Source: Sphingobacterium hungaricum
GTDB lineage: Bacteria > Bacteroidota > Bacteroidia > Sphingobacteriales > Sphingobacteriaceae
Reading direction: 5' to 3'
Assembly: GCF_015210005.1 (NCBI RefSeq)
Contig: NZ_MU158698.1
Coordinates: forward strand, 3,271,273 to 3,335,272
DNA length: 64,000 nucleotides
This document shows, piece after piece, positions 1 through 9,048 of the stretch. Position 1 is the first letter of the stretch. Every line of letters starts with the position of its first letter. Under the pieces are notes generated by a model that saw only the letters and a program-made list of their open reading frames with translations, was not told the DNA's origin and searched no databases. Position numbers and translations under genes: made by a program.

Positions 1-2438
1 ATTAATTTGATATTTAGCACACCTTCTAACGCGTCTAAATTCAAGTTTTCCATTTCCGAATATTTGTAATCGCCATAGTATGACAAACGAACATTGGCTT
101 TCGCTTCTTTTCCTTTGTGTACAACTTTTTCGAAACCTTTAGCTGGCTCATAAAGTCCCAAATCTTTCGATTGCTCATTTCTTCCCAAATTAGGCAATGA
201 AGCTAAATATTCTTCTAAATAAGGTTTGATTTCATCTTCGGTAAACGAACCAACGAATGTAAAGGTAAAATCAGAAGCATCCGCAAATCGATCCTTGTAA
301 ATTGCTAACGCACGATCCTTATTAATCTGTCCGACTTGATCTTTAGAAATTGGTGTTCTACGAATATTGTTGTTATACAAACTTTTTTGAATCGCCTCCG
401 AAAACACGAAGTTCGGATCGCTATCTCTATTTTCTAACGAAGAAAGTGCTTTTTGAATTGTACTTTGGAAAATATCATCCTCGATGCGAGGTTCTGTAAA
501 ATATCCATAAATCATCTCAAACGCTAGTTTCAGGCCTTCTTTATCTGAACTTCCTGACAATCCCTCAGAACGTTCACGGATGTAAGGACTAACATTCACA
601 TTTTTGCCCGTCATGTATTTACGTAACTCGGTATTGTTCAATTGGCCTAAACCGCTTCCATTAACCAATGAGCTCGCATTGCTTGCAGAAAAGTAATCTG
701 CATCTGGATACAATGAAGTACCGCCTGGACTGAATGCACTGATTAAAATCTGGTCGTTTTTAAATGTTGTTGGTTTTAAGATAACCTTGATGCCATTGCT
801 TAGAACAATCTCTTTTGCGTCGATTCCTGCAATCGCTTTTTCCGATTTGATAGTTCCTTTAACAGGAGTCTTTGCTAACAAAGGCAATTCAGAAACATTG
901 TCTTCGTAAGCTGTTAACTTTTCAGCTTTCAAATCTGCAAACCAAGTGTTTACTAAAGCTTCTGTTGGAAGAGTCTCCTTTTCTTTGTCAGGCCCCATGA
1001 TGATTACATCTCTGTTTATATCTTCATAGTACAATTTACCGATTGCATCCACTTCTGACAAAGTCAATGTTGGCAATAGCTGTTTCGTGATTTGGTAACG
1101 GTCTTCATTGCTTAAAGAAGCACCATCATTTAAGAAATTATCTAAGTAAGATGATACATAACTATCCGATTTTTTCTTATCGCGCTCAATATAAGATGTT
1201 TCATTATTTTTAGCCATCGAAGCGACCGCACGTTGGAATTCAGTTGCTGTGAAACCAAATTGGTCTACGCGTTCAACTTCTTTCACCGTTGCTTTGAATC
1301 CTTCTTCAAACAAGCCAGGTTTTGACACAAAGTAGATTGATAGATTATCCAACCCGCCAATAAATTCGCTGATACTTACACCAGCTTGTAAGAATGGTGG
1401 ATTCGCTGATTGCGAAATATCTCTCAAGCGCGCATTAATCATTTGATTATATGCACTTTTCAACAAACTTCTTCTGTAATCACCAACAGTAACCACCTTT
1501 TCTTCAGGTCTCTTAACCAAAATCTGACCGACAGTCGCCGTCATTTCTGGGTCTGTAACCGCTATAAATTGGTTTTTATTGATTAAATCAACTGTGAATT
1601 TCTCTCTTTTGGGCGCGTTCGCTGGCGTAGTCAAATCAGAAAACAAGCGTTTTACTTCGCTTTCCATTTCCTTTACATCAATATCTCCAACAATGATGAT
1701 GGACTCTAAATCTGGACGATACCAATCTTTATGGAATCCACGAATCACTTCAGGGTCAAAATTAGTAATGATTTCTTCCGTACCAATTGGCAAACGGTTC
1801 GCATACAATGAACCATTCAACAAAATAGGAAAATACTGGTCGCGCATACGCTGTTGTGCTCCGCGACCTCCACGCATTTCTTCTAACACGATTCCACGTT
1901 CTTTGTTGATTTCATCCGTATCCAATAATGCATCTTGCGCCCAATCACGCATTACTTGCAATCCATTTTTCAATAATTCCGGGTCGTCCGAAGGAATTGG
2001 CAATTGGTAAACTGTTTCATCAAAACTTGTGTATGCATTTAGATCTGAACCAAAACGAACACCGGCTTTCTGTAAATAATCCACCAATTCATTTTTTGGG
2101 AAATGCTTAAGGCCGTTGAAATTCATGTGCTCTAAAAAGTGAGCCAATCCAAGTTGTTGTTCAGTTTCAAGAATAGAACCTACTTTAACAGCTAGATACA
2201 TGGTAACGCGCTTCTCAGGCTCAACATTCCGACGAATGTAATATTTAAAACCATTCTCTAATGTTCCAGTTAGCACCTCATTATCAAAAGGCAATTTAGT
2301 ATCCCAAGAAACCGTATCTTGATTTAAGATGGTTCTAGCTTCTTGTGATAAAGATGTCGGTGCTTTTGCATGTGCATCAGCGATTCCCCAACTCAGTGGT
2401 AAAAGAAACGCAATTGCAATTGTTTTAATAAATTTCAT
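1..2438 (-). CDS. M16 family (insulinase/pitrilysin-like) metallopeptidase, 3' end outside the window
   Basis: This zinc peptidase is read from an ATG at 2438 and stays open to the window edge, giving about 812 codons without a stop. The N-terminus has a Sec-type signal peptide, so it should act in the periplasm or be secreted. The inverted zinc motif HxxEH is present as H100-F-L-E103-H104, followed by LEEMRGGR about 75 residues later, which supplies the third zinc ligand Glu in M16 enzymes. A second M16-like (inactive, structural) half follows, as in the long tandem forms common in Bacteroidota. The gene is divergent from the XerD gene, with about 105 bp between start codons. The exact substrate cannot be told; small unfolded peptides are typical for the family. 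The C-terminus is missing only because the window ends. Confidence 0.93.
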   Translation of the reverse strand, partial: MKFIKTIAIAFLLPLSWGIADAHAKAPTSLSQEARTILNQDTVSWDTKLPFDNEVLTGTLENGFKYYIRRNVEPEKRVTMYLAVKVGSILETEQQLGLAHFLEHMNFNGLKHFPKNELVDYLQKAGVRFGSDLNAYTSFDETVYQLPIPSDDPELLKNGLQVMRDWAQDALLDTDEINKERGIVLEEMRGGRGAQQRMRDQYFPILLNGSLYANRLPIGTEEIITNFDPEVIRGFHKDWYRPDLESIIIVGDIDVKEMESEVKRLFSDLTTPANAPKREKFTVDLINKNQFIAVTDPEMTATVGQILVKRPEEKVVTVGDYRRSLLKSAYNQMINARLRDISQSANPPFLQAGVSISEFIGGLDNLSIYFVSKPGLFEEGFKATVKEVERVDQFGFTATEFQRAVASMAKNNETSYIERDKKKSDSYVSSYLDNFLNDGASLSNEDRYQITKQLLPTLTLSEVDAIGKLYYEDINRDVIIMGPDKEKETLPTEALVNTWFADLKAEKLTAYEDNVSELPLLAKTPVKGTIKSEKAIAGIDAKEIVLSNGIKVILKPTTFKNDQILISAFSPGGTSLYPDADYFSASNASSLVNGSGLGQLNNTELRKYMTGKNVNVSPYIRERSEGLSGSSDKEGLKLAFEMIYGYFTEPRIEDDIFQSTIQKALSSLENRDSDPNFVFSEAIQKSLYNNNIRRTPISKDQVGQINKDRALAIYKDRFADASDFTFTFVGSFTEDEIKPYLEEYLASLPNLGRNEQSKDLGLYEPAKGFEKVVHKGKEAKANVRLSYYGDYKYSEMENLNLDALEGVLNIKL

Positions 2439-2543
2439 ATAAATTAATACGTTAACTTTTTTATTAATAATCGTATGCAATCTACGATTATTTCCGAAAA
2501 TTATCTACTAATCAAATTATTTTTCAATCTGTATCTTTACAAG

Positions 2544-3437
2544 ATGGAATGGGAACAACTTTTAAAAGATTTTAAGCGGTTTTTACTGCTTGAACGCAGT
2601 TTAGCGGACAATTCCATTCAGTCCTATTTAAACGATGTACGCCATTTGCGAACCTATTCGGAGATGCTAATGCGCTCACCGGATAAAATGACGACCAAAA
2701 ACCTTCAAGATTTTTTTATTTGGGTAGACTCTTTTGGCATATCGCAATATACGCATGCGCGATTGCTGTCAGGAGTCAAAACTTTTTATCATTTCTTGCA
2801 GATTGAGTACGCTTTGGAACTTAATCCAGTCGAATTGATTGAAGCCCCGAGATTGCAACGCAAACTCCCTTCGGTACTTAATATAGATGAAATCGATGCA
2901 TTGATTTCAGCGATTGACCTATCCAAAGCGGAAGGAATGCGAAATAAGGCAATCTTAGAAATGCTCTATGGATGTGGCTTGCGTGTTTCTGAACTGGTCA
3001 ACCTAAAAATCTCTAACCTCCATCTGGATGACGAGTTTATCAAGGTCGAGGGTAAGGGAAATAAAGAACGCCTTGTACCTATAGGATTGCAAGCGATTAA
3101 ATACCTGCAAATTTACCTGAACGAAAACCGCGTGCATCAAGCAATAAAATCTGGAGAAGAAGATTTTGTTTTCTTAAATAGACGCGGAGCACACCTTTCT
3201 CGCGTAATGGTTTTCATTCTCATTAAAGATTTAGCCAATAAAATCGGTTTAACAAAGGAAATCAGTCCGCATACGTTTCGTCATAGCTTTGCGTCGCACT
3301 TAGTTGAAGGTGGAGCTGACCTGCGCGCGGTACAGGATATGCTTGGACACGAAAGCATTTCGACTACCGAAATTTACACGCATATCGATACGGATTACCT
3401 GCAATCAGTCATCACTCAATACCATCCTCGTTCTTAA
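2544..3437 (+). CDS. xerD: Tyrosine recombinase of the XerC/XerD type
   Basis: This is a site-specific tyrosine recombinase; with its partner Xer protein this family resolves chromosome dimers at dif. The reading frame is open from 2475, but I chose the ATG at 2544 because it gives 297 residues, the normal Xer length, and a normal SAM-like N-terminus (MEWEQLLKDF); the extra upstream residues look non-coding. The N-terminal core-binding domain spans roughly residues 1-85. The catalytic domain holds the expected set: Arg in CGLRVSEL, Lys in the GKGNKER beta-hairpin, HTFRH, LGHESI and the nucleophile Tyr in TEIYTHI near the C-terminus. There is no mobile-element context here, so a housekeeping Xer role is more likely than an integrase. 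XerC versus XerD cannot be settled by eye. Confidence 0.9.
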   Translation: MEWEQLLKDFKRFLLLERSLADNSIQSYLNDVRHLRTYSEMLMRSPDKMTTKNLQDFFIWVDSFGISQYTHARLLSGVKTFYHFLQIEYALELNPVELIEAPRLQRKLPSVLNIDEIDALISAIDLSKAEGMRNKAILEMLYGCGLRVSELVNLKISNLHLDDEFIKVEGKGNKERLVPIGLQAIKYLQIYLNENRVHQAIKSGEEDFVFLNRRGAHLSRVMVFILIKDLANKIGLTKEISPHTFRHSFASHLVEGGADLRAVQDMLGHESISTTEIYTHIDTDYLQSVITQYHPRS

Positions 3438-3449
3438 TTGATTTTTTAT

Positions 3450-3480
3450 TTGCAACAGTATTGCATTTATTCTATCTTTG
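3450..3480 (+). promoter_or_regulatory. Bacteroidota-type promoter for the His-rich/TonB operon
   Basis: TTG at 3450-3452 and TATCTTTG at 3473-3480 match the -33 and TAnnTTTG -7 boxes, with 20 bp between them. Transcription would start near 3486, only a few bases before the ATG at 3491, so the first gene may have a very short leader or none. Confidence 0.55.
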
Positions 3481-3490
3481 CGATGTGTAT

Positions 3491-3838
3491 ATGAAACAAT
3501 GTATAACGAAGCTTTATTTGTTGGGCTTGCTCATCATTTCCGTTTTGGGAATGACAAGCCTTAAATACACGCACACTCACGAAGTTCTTATTGAAGAAAG
3601 TGCTTGTCATTCTGACAAAGAACATCAGCATCAGCATACCGATACTTCTACGCATAGCGATTGTGCGCTATGTTTGCTGTTCCATCATCAGCATGCAACA
3701 GCTCTGCATTTAGATTTTATTAAACTTGAAGACTATGCATTGGAAAACCGACAAACGGTTATGCCAATCATTCATTTTCATGCACAAGATTATTTAGCTA
3801 AAAAATCGAATAAAGACCCCCCGTATTTTCTATCCTAG
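3491..3838 (+). CDS. Small His/Cys-rich exported or membrane-anchored protein, probable metal handling
   Basis: This 115-residue protein has no catalytic domain that I recognise. The start at 3491 was chosen over the open frame from 3461 because a good promoter box overlaps the upstream part and because MKQCITKLYLLGLL begins a hydrophobic export signal (about residues 5-25). The mature part carries dense His clusters (HSDKEHQHQHTD, then FHHQHATAL) and a CALC pair, typical of periplasmic metal-binding proteins. It is the first gene of a run leading into a ZnuD-like TonB receptor and a second His-rich lipoprotein, so a role in sensing or buffering zinc or a similar metal is inferred. The family name is not known to me. 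Confidence 0.7.
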   Translation: MKQCITKLYLLGLLIISVLGMTSLKYTHTHEVLIEESACHSDKEHQHQHTDTSTHSDCALCLLFHHQHATALHLDFIKLEDYALENRQTVMPIIHFHAQDYLAKKSNKDPPYFLS

Positions 3839-3885
3839 AAAAGCTAAAAAAACACACTCACATTTATTTATAATACATTTTTGCT

Positions 3886-6222
3886 ATGCATAAGTTTTTG
3901 CTATTGCTGATAGGTCTAACCTTCGCAATAGGTCAAAACAAAGCACAGTCTTCAGCTTGTCAATTGACTTTGGAAGGTTCTGTTATCGACATCTCGTCTC
4001 AGAAACCAATCAATGGCCTGAGCATTCGCCTGAACGACTCTGTTTATTCAACTACAACAACACAGGACGGCCGTTTTCTTATTGAAAATGTCTGCCCCCG
4101 AAAGTATGTCATTTCCATCCATGGAATTGGCTATGAACCATTTGTTGAAACGATAGAATTGAAGAATGGAAAGACTGTTTTGCAATTTTCTGTACAGAAC
4201 AACAGCATTGCAATCGAAGAAGTTGCTGTACAAGGAAAACAGGCAGAATCAAAAACCTTACAAACCTATCGATTGAGTGAACAGGAAAAAGCAGAGCGAA
4301 AGGGTAAAAATCTAAGTGAGCAATTAACTGCTTTGGCGGGCGTGACTTTATTAAGTACAGGAACAACCATTCAAAAGCCAGTTATCAATGGTTTACATAG
4401 TCAGCGAGTCTTGGTTTTAAATCAAGGTGTCCGTCAAGAAGGACAGCAATGGGGCGCAGAACATGCTCCGGAAATTGACCCTTTTACGGCGGGATATCTT
4501 GAAGTCAGCAAAGGTGCTCAAGCCGTACGTTATGGTGCTGATGCATTAGCGGGTGTTGTTTTATTGACTCCTTCAAAAATAGATACCACAAAAATACTAG
4601 TGGGTCAAGTCGATGTAATTGGCATAAGCAATGGACGAGGCTTGACAAGCAATGTTCAGTTGGAAGGCAATCGATTTTTTGTCCCTAGACTTTCATGGCG
4701 ACTGCAAGCTTCTGCAAAGAAACAAGGAAATAGCAAAACTGCGGATTACTATTTAGGCAACACAGGGGTCGAAGAATTAAATTTTTCGGGCTTATTTCAA
4801 TATGCTTTACCGAAAGGTAAGTTAGAAGCATATATCAGTCGTTTTTCAACAAGCATGGGTATTTTCGCAGGTGCACATGCGAGTACGGGTGAAGACATTC
4901 TGGCAAGAATTGCCAACGGCAGGCCATTTGAAACCTATTCATTTTCGTATGACATTGGGGCACCTAAACAAGAGGTTTCGCACACCTTAGCCAAGTTGAA
5001 ATATGACCATCATTTTTCTCCAAATTCATCATTATCCCTTCAATATGGTTTTCAACAAAACCATAGACAGGAATATGATGTGCGCAGGGTGGAATCGGAT
5101 GATGTGCCAATGGCTGACATGTTGCTAAGAACGCAAACATTGGATGCGATTTATGCGATTTCGAATTATAAGTTTGGTTTGCAAGGAACGATTCAAATCA
5201 ACAACAATGTTCCTGGAACGGGTACAACGCCCATCATTCCGAACTTTGATAACCACACTCTCGGAGCTTTTGCGATTGGCGAATTTCAGCGCAAAAACTA
5301 CTTGATTGAACTTGGACTTCGATACGATTATCGGTATTTTGATGTAGCTGGTTATCGGTATGACTATGCCAATCCGGATGAAAATGGCGTAGTTCAGCAA
5401 TATTTGCTGACCGACCAGCGCCAGTTCCATAATGTATCTGGAACAGCTGGAATCTCCTACCCTATTTCAGAGCGATTAATCTGGAAAAGCAATGCAGGTT
5501 TGGCTTGGCGTGCGCCTTCAGCGAATGAATTGTATAGCGACGGACTGCATCACGGAAGCGGAACGTATGAGATTGGCGACCCAAATTTGAAAAGCGAGAA
5601 AGGTTTGAAATGGGTAAATCATTTTGGATACCAATGGAATAGATTACAGGTTCATGCAGATGTATATGGGCAATACATTGCGGATTATATTTATGCCAAT
5701 CCAGACCCTGATTCAATCCGTCAAACCATTCGCGGAACGTTTCCAGTATTTACTTTTCATCAAAATAACGCGTTATTTTATGGGATAGATGCGCAAGCTC
5801 GCTACAAGTTTTTGCAAGAAAAGTTGATTTATTCTGTACAGTTTTCATTGGTTAGGGCAAAGAACATTGATTCAAATACATTCTTGCCCTACATTCCTTC
5901 AGATAGGTTAAGCCAAAGCCTGCAATGGAACCTGTCGGAAAATAACCTGCTGACAAAAAACTATCTCAAGCTGACACATGATTATGTAAGTCAACAAACT
6001 CGGTACGAACCTGAATCGGACTACGCTTATCCGCCAGGAGCCTACCATCTTTTAGCTTTTCACGCAGGAACAAGCCTGCCTATAAAACAACAAGCGTTGG
6101 CAATTCATTTTGCCGTAGAAAACTTAACAAACAATTTATACAAAGACTACATGGATCGCTTCCGTTATTATGCTCATCAGCTTGGAAGAAACATTAGCCT
6201 GCGTATCACGTACAATTTTTAA
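3886..6222 (+). CDS. TonB-dependent outer-membrane receptor, ZnuD-like (metal uptake)
   Basis: This 778-residue receptor imports a ligand across the outer membrane using TonB energy. It has a signal peptide (about 1-20), a carboxypeptidase-regulatory-like beta domain (about 25-105) typical of Bacteroidota receptors, a plug domain (about 120-230) and a 22-strand barrel ending in the aromatic LRITYNF. The plug contains WGAEHAPEIDPF followed by LEVSKGAQAVRYG, resembling the DHAxxIDP...YG signature of ZnuD-type zinc receptors. The neighbours are His-rich proteins on both sides, with 47 bp upstream and 11 bp downstream, so the three form a likely operon. Zinc is the best guess; copper or another metal remains possible. 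No regulator gene is adjacent, and no Zur-like operator was convincingly seen. Confidence 0.85.
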   Translation: MHKFLLLLIGLTFAIGQNKAQSSACQLTLEGSVIDISSQKPINGLSIRLNDSVYSTTTTQDGRFLIENVCPRKYVISIHGIGYEPFVETIELKNGKTVLQFSVQNNSIAIEEVAVQGKQAESKTLQTYRLSEQEKAERKGKNLSEQLTALAGVTLLSTGTTIQKPVINGLHSQRVLVLNQGVRQEGQQWGAEHAPEIDPFTAGYLEVSKGAQAVRYGADALAGVVLLTPSKIDTTKILVGQVDVIGISNGRGLTSNVQLEGNRFFVPRLSWRLQASAKKQGNSKTADYYLGNTGVEELNFSGLFQYALPKGKLEAYISRFSTSMGIFAGAHASTGEDILARIANGRPFETYSFSYDIGAPKQEVSHTLAKLKYDHHFSPNSSLSLQYGFQQNHRQEYDVRRVESDDVPMADMLLRTQTLDAIYAISNYKFGLQGTIQINNNVPGTGTTPIIPNFDNHTLGAFAIGEFQRKNYLIELGLRYDYRYFDVAGYRYDYANPDENGVVQQYLLTDQRQFHNVSGTAGISYPISERLIWKSNAGLAWRAPSANELYSDGLHHGSGTYEIGDPNLKSEKGLKWVNHFGYQWNRLQVHADVYGQYIADYIYANPDPDSIRQTIRGTFPVFTFHQNNALFYGIDAQARYKFLQEKLIYSVQFSLVRAKNIDSNTFLPYIPSDRLSQSLQWNLSENNLLTKNYLKLTHDYVSQQTRYEPESDYAYPPGAYHLLAFHAGTSLPIKQQALAIHFAVENLTNNLYKDYMDRFRYYAHQLGRNISLRITYNF

Positions 6223-6233
6223 AAATTAATGAA

Positions 6234-6860
6234 ATGAAAAAAAATAACTTTTACATAGTAGCATTCGCATTCATCGCTCTGTTTACCTCTTGTTCTAAAG
6301 ATGATCCGACTCCAGAAATCGATCAGGAAGAAGTATCTACGGCTACATTGACATTTACCGAAGTAGAGGGTGAATTGCATAACGACCATTATCATTATAA
6401 CCCGATCACTGATGCTGAAGTTGAAGTGGTTGAATTCGGAGCTGATGGTTTGCCTCCTGCTGGCGTACATCTTCATCTAGAGGTAGGCAAAACGTACAAA
6501 GTAGCTTTGGTTGCAAAAGATTTTACGGGCAGAGAAACACAGCAAACGTTTGTCGAGCGCCATGACATCCACCAAGCTTTCTTATTGGGTGCTCCAGCTG
6601 ATGCGTTAGAATATGTTTATGCAGATAGAGACGCGGAAAACAAAAAAGTAAGTGTTGGAGTTACGGGATATATTACGGTGTTGAAAGCATCAAATACATT
6701 TGTTTTCCGTTATGTAATGCGTCATTTGAACGAAGGTGTGAAGGCAAACATCACAGCGGACGACTGGAATAATGCAAATTATACGCAATTTACAGGAGCA
6801 AATGATTTGGATTTAAAAGTTGAGCTTCATTTAGTTGAAGAAGACGAACACGGACATTAA
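6234..6860 (+). CDS. His-rich lipoprotein downstream of the ZnuD-like receptor
   Basis: This 208-residue lipoprotein has a lipobox ending at Cys20 (LFTSC) followed by an acidic linker. The mature chain contains HNDHYHYN, VHLHLEV, RHDIHQAF and a C-terminal EEDEHGH, so it is likely to bind metal at the cell surface or in the periplasm. It starts 11 bp after the receptor stop and should be co-transcribed. Surface lipoproteins paired with TonB receptors often deliver ligand to the barrel; that role is inferred here from position and composition. I do not recognise a named domain. Confidence 0.75.
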   Translation: MKKNNFYIVAFAFIALFTSCSKDDPTPEIDQEEVSTATLTFTEVEGELHNDHYHYNPITDAEVEVVEFGADGLPPAGVHLHLEVGKTYKVALVAKDFTGRETQQTFVERHDIHQAFLLGAPADALEYVYADRDAENKKVSVGVTGYITVLKASNTFVFRYVMRHLNEGVKANITADDWNNANYTQFTGANDLDLKVELHLVEEDEHGH

Positions 6861-6928
6861 TATTATAATAATGGAATTTTAAAATTAACTTCAAAAGCTA
6901 CGCAGAAAAATGCTATTTTTGGCTTCTC

Positions 6929-7000
6929 GTTCTCGTAGTTCAATGGATAGAATTTTAGATTCCGGTTCTAAAGATGGGGGTTCGAATCCCTTCGGGAACA
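6929..7000 (+). tRNA. tRNA-Arg (anticodon CCG)
   Basis: The cloverleaf can be folded by hand. Acceptor GTTCTCG (6929-6935) pairs with CGGGAAC (6993-6999), with discriminator A at 7000. The D arm is 6938-6953. The anticodon stem TTAGA/TCTAA encloses loop TTCCGGT with anticodon CCG at 6962-6964. The T arm has loop TTCGAAT. CCA is not encoded. Its 3' end is the integration target of the adjacent element. Confidence 0.93.
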
Positions 7001-7001
7001 C
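6985..7001 (+). repeat. Attachment-site repeat, copy 1 (tRNA-Arg 3' end)
   Basis: AATCCCTTCGGGAACAC covers the T loop end to just past the acceptor of tRNA-Arg. It is repeated exactly at 7110-7126, next to the end of a serine integrase gene, as expected for an att core. Confidence 0.7.
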
Positions 7002-7031
7002 AAAAGTCACTCCAAAAGAGTGACTTTTTTT
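7002..7031 (+). terminator. Intrinsic terminator of tRNA-Arg
   Basis: AAAAGTCACTC pairs with GAGTGACTTTT around a CAAAA loop and is followed by a T run. Confidence 0.8.
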
Positions 7032-7109
7032 GTTCGAAGAGGAATGAGAACTATTGGGTTCGATTCGAAGAAGGCTCAGGGTCGTGCTGGGGGATGGCGG
7101 GGCTGAGCC

Positions 7110-7126
7110 AATCCCTTCGGGAACAC
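7110..7126 (+). repeat. Attachment-site repeat, copy 2
   Basis: An exact 17-bp copy of the tRNA-Arg 3' end (6985-7001), 125 bp further on. It lies within the 3' end of the integrase pseudogene read on the other strand and is followed at once by a second hairpin terminator. No third copy was found further right in the window. Confidence 0.7.
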
Positions 7127-7131
7127 TTCAC

Positions 7132-7171
7132 GGGACAAGTCAAAAAAAGAGAGACTTGTCCCATTTTTTTT
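7132..7171 (+). terminator. Hairpin terminator after the second att copy
   Basis: GGGACAAGTC and GACTTGTCCC form a perfect 10-bp stem with an A-rich loop, followed by a T run on the plus strand. The layout (tRNA end, then hairpin) mirrors that at 6985-7031, so this may be the terminator that followed the tRNA before or after an insertion. Confidence 0.65.
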
Positions 7172-8682
7172 GCGCTTTAACTTGTTGGTGTTCTGATAGA
7201 TAAGAGAGACGACGGCATTGACTCTCGGAGTTCGATGTTGTGTTCCGTCAAATTCCAATAATTCAGGGAACATCGAACTCACTATCAAACGTTTTTCTTC
7301 AATATCTCCGTTTTTGTAGCATAAATACACGTCAGCGAGCCTTTCTACGGCTGTTTTGAGCAATTCCCTTATTTCTACATGGACGGTTGCCAATTTGTTT
7401 AGCTTCATTTCTAGTTCTTTCAAACGTGTTCCTATGAGCGTTTTCATTTCCTGATATTCTTAGTTGTCTATTTCGCCATCAATTTTCTAAACAAGCGCAT
7501 TTTTTAATCGTTGGTTTTGTGTTTCAATCTGCTTCAGTAAATCCATTCGTTCGTTACTCTGCATTTTAGTTTGTTGCTCAAATTCGTTGACAAAAGCTTC
7601 GGTAAATAGGTCCAGTATGCCTTGTTTGGGCACCAGGTTTCTAAGTTGGTTTATAAAGGCATCGTTCGCAACTTCAGCTTTGAACCTTACTCCGCAGGTA
7701 CTTGAACAATGATAATAATGATAATACCTTCCCATCTTTCCTTTGGACGCGCTACCTGTCATCGTTTTACCGCAATTTGAACATTTTAAAAAACCTCTTA
7801 GCGGCAGGTGGTTTGGAGAAACGACTTTAGGTTTTAATATACGCTTTCTGCCATCGAGTACGCGCTGTACTTCATCGAACATATGCTCGCTGATTAGCGG
7901 TTCATGTTGCCCAACTACGAAATGCCCATCTTCATCTTTATAAGGGGGAATAAAAATCTTGCCGCAATACAATGGATTTCGCAATGCTCGCCAAAAATTA
8001 TTCTTGCTGAACCGTACCCTGCTTTGCGATTTCTCCCGAAGCAGCTTCCAGACTTGTTCTGTGTTAAAGTTATTTTCGATAATTTGCTCGAATGCCCATC
8101 GCAGCAGCGGCGCTGCGAAATCGTCAATAGCAATGTACTTTCTTTTGTCTTTCGCTATTTTGTTGGTGTAGCCCAATGGTGCAGTCCCCATGCAGCGTCC
8201 CTCCTTTTTCGCCCTGCGCATTCCATGGAATACATTCAGTGATCGCCTATCGTTTTCCACCTCTGGAGTAGCCAAATAGAAAGCTAGCATAATCTTATTT
8301 TCTGGGACAGAGAGGTCTAGCGGTTGCTCTATTGCTTCTGGCTCTACGCCAAACGCCCTGAGCACTTTAATCATCTGATACGCATCAGCGGCATTGCGGC
8401 TAAACCGATCCCATTTCGTAAACAGCAATGCTATGGGAACTTTGTTATTTTTTGATTTTCGTAAGATAGATAGGTAATTTTTCCATTCCGGACGTTCGAA
8501 GGTTTTTGCCGAATGATCCTCAATGAAGACATGCCGAATATCAAATCCTTTAATTTTACAATAATGGCGAAGCCTATCTTCTTGATCACGTTGGGAATAT
8601 CCTTTGTCGGCCTGCTCATCAGTGGAAACACGGATATACAAATCTGCTATTTTCATACCGGTAGTTATTAGTTATCACCTGC

Positions 8683-8853
8683 TTAATGACAGCCTCTAAT
8701 ATACTGAATAACTGATACATGAGCAAGATTTGTAATAAATTTCAATATGGCTTCCGCTTCTTGAATTGTCACATCAGTACCCTTATTCTTAAGAATATCT
8801 ACCACCATTTCTGGGCTTAGCTTTTTAGACTGTGCTTCTTCAATTCTATCCAT
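8683..8853 (-). CDS. Small protein that accompanies serine recombinases
   Basis: This 56-residue protein ends 26 bp before the recombinase start and is probably co-transcribed with it. The frame is open from 8952, but MDRIEEAQ at 8853 is the likelier start because the upstream residues have unrelated composition. The core LSPEMVVDILKNKG...ITIQ-type helices (LSPEMVVDIL, then QEAEAILKFI) resembles small ORFs that I recall beside Bacteroidetes integrases, possibly DNA-binding or a recombination directionality helper. The function is unknown. Confidence 0.6.
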   Translation of the reverse strand: MDRIEEAQSKKLSPEMVVDILKNKGTDVTIQEAEAILKFITNLAHVSVIQYIRGCH

Positions 8854-9048
8854 TTTATCTACGAGGAAAATGATGCACCATAAACTTAGAGAAGCTGTTT
8901 GTGACGACCTTCCCATTTGTAGCGGAAGACTGCATTTGGCGTCCATTAACATCGTACGCTACTTTTAGAGAAAATCGAATTAGAACAGTTTCCTTGGCGT
9001 GTACCGGTAGAGCACGCCAATAACATTTTGGAAAATTAAGCTCGATAA

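Larger units (their letters stand above)
7076..8656 (-). pseudogene. Large serine recombinase (integrase), broken by two in-frame stop codons
   Basis: The N-terminal resolvase domain is clear: YIRVSTDEQ with the nucleophile Ser, then LLFTKWDRFSRN, and a Recombinase domain (GTAPLGY...) with the zinc-ribbon pair CSNCGK and CSSTCG. The main frame stops after residue 389, but the same frame continues without an indel: TAG at about 7486-7488 and TAA at about 7459-7461 interrupt a coiled-coil tail (KIDGEIDN, then EYQEMKTLIG) that runs to 7076. Intact relatives have this C-terminal coiled-coil region, so the protein is probably truncated after its zinc ribbon. Position next to tRNA-Arg with a duplicated 17-bp sequence at its 3' end marks it as the integrase of the adjacent element. 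Two substitutions rather than indels argue for real decay. Confidence 0.85.

Noticed and set aside
2475..2543. Upstream 23-residue extension of XerD
   Set aside because: Hydrophobic, AT-rich and not part of the Xer N-terminus; the ATG at 2544 gives the standard length.
6974..7180. Plus-strand frame across the end of tRNA-Arg and the att repeats
   Set aside because: It starts inside the tRNA and crosses two hairpin terminators; the other strand explains the region as integrase tail.
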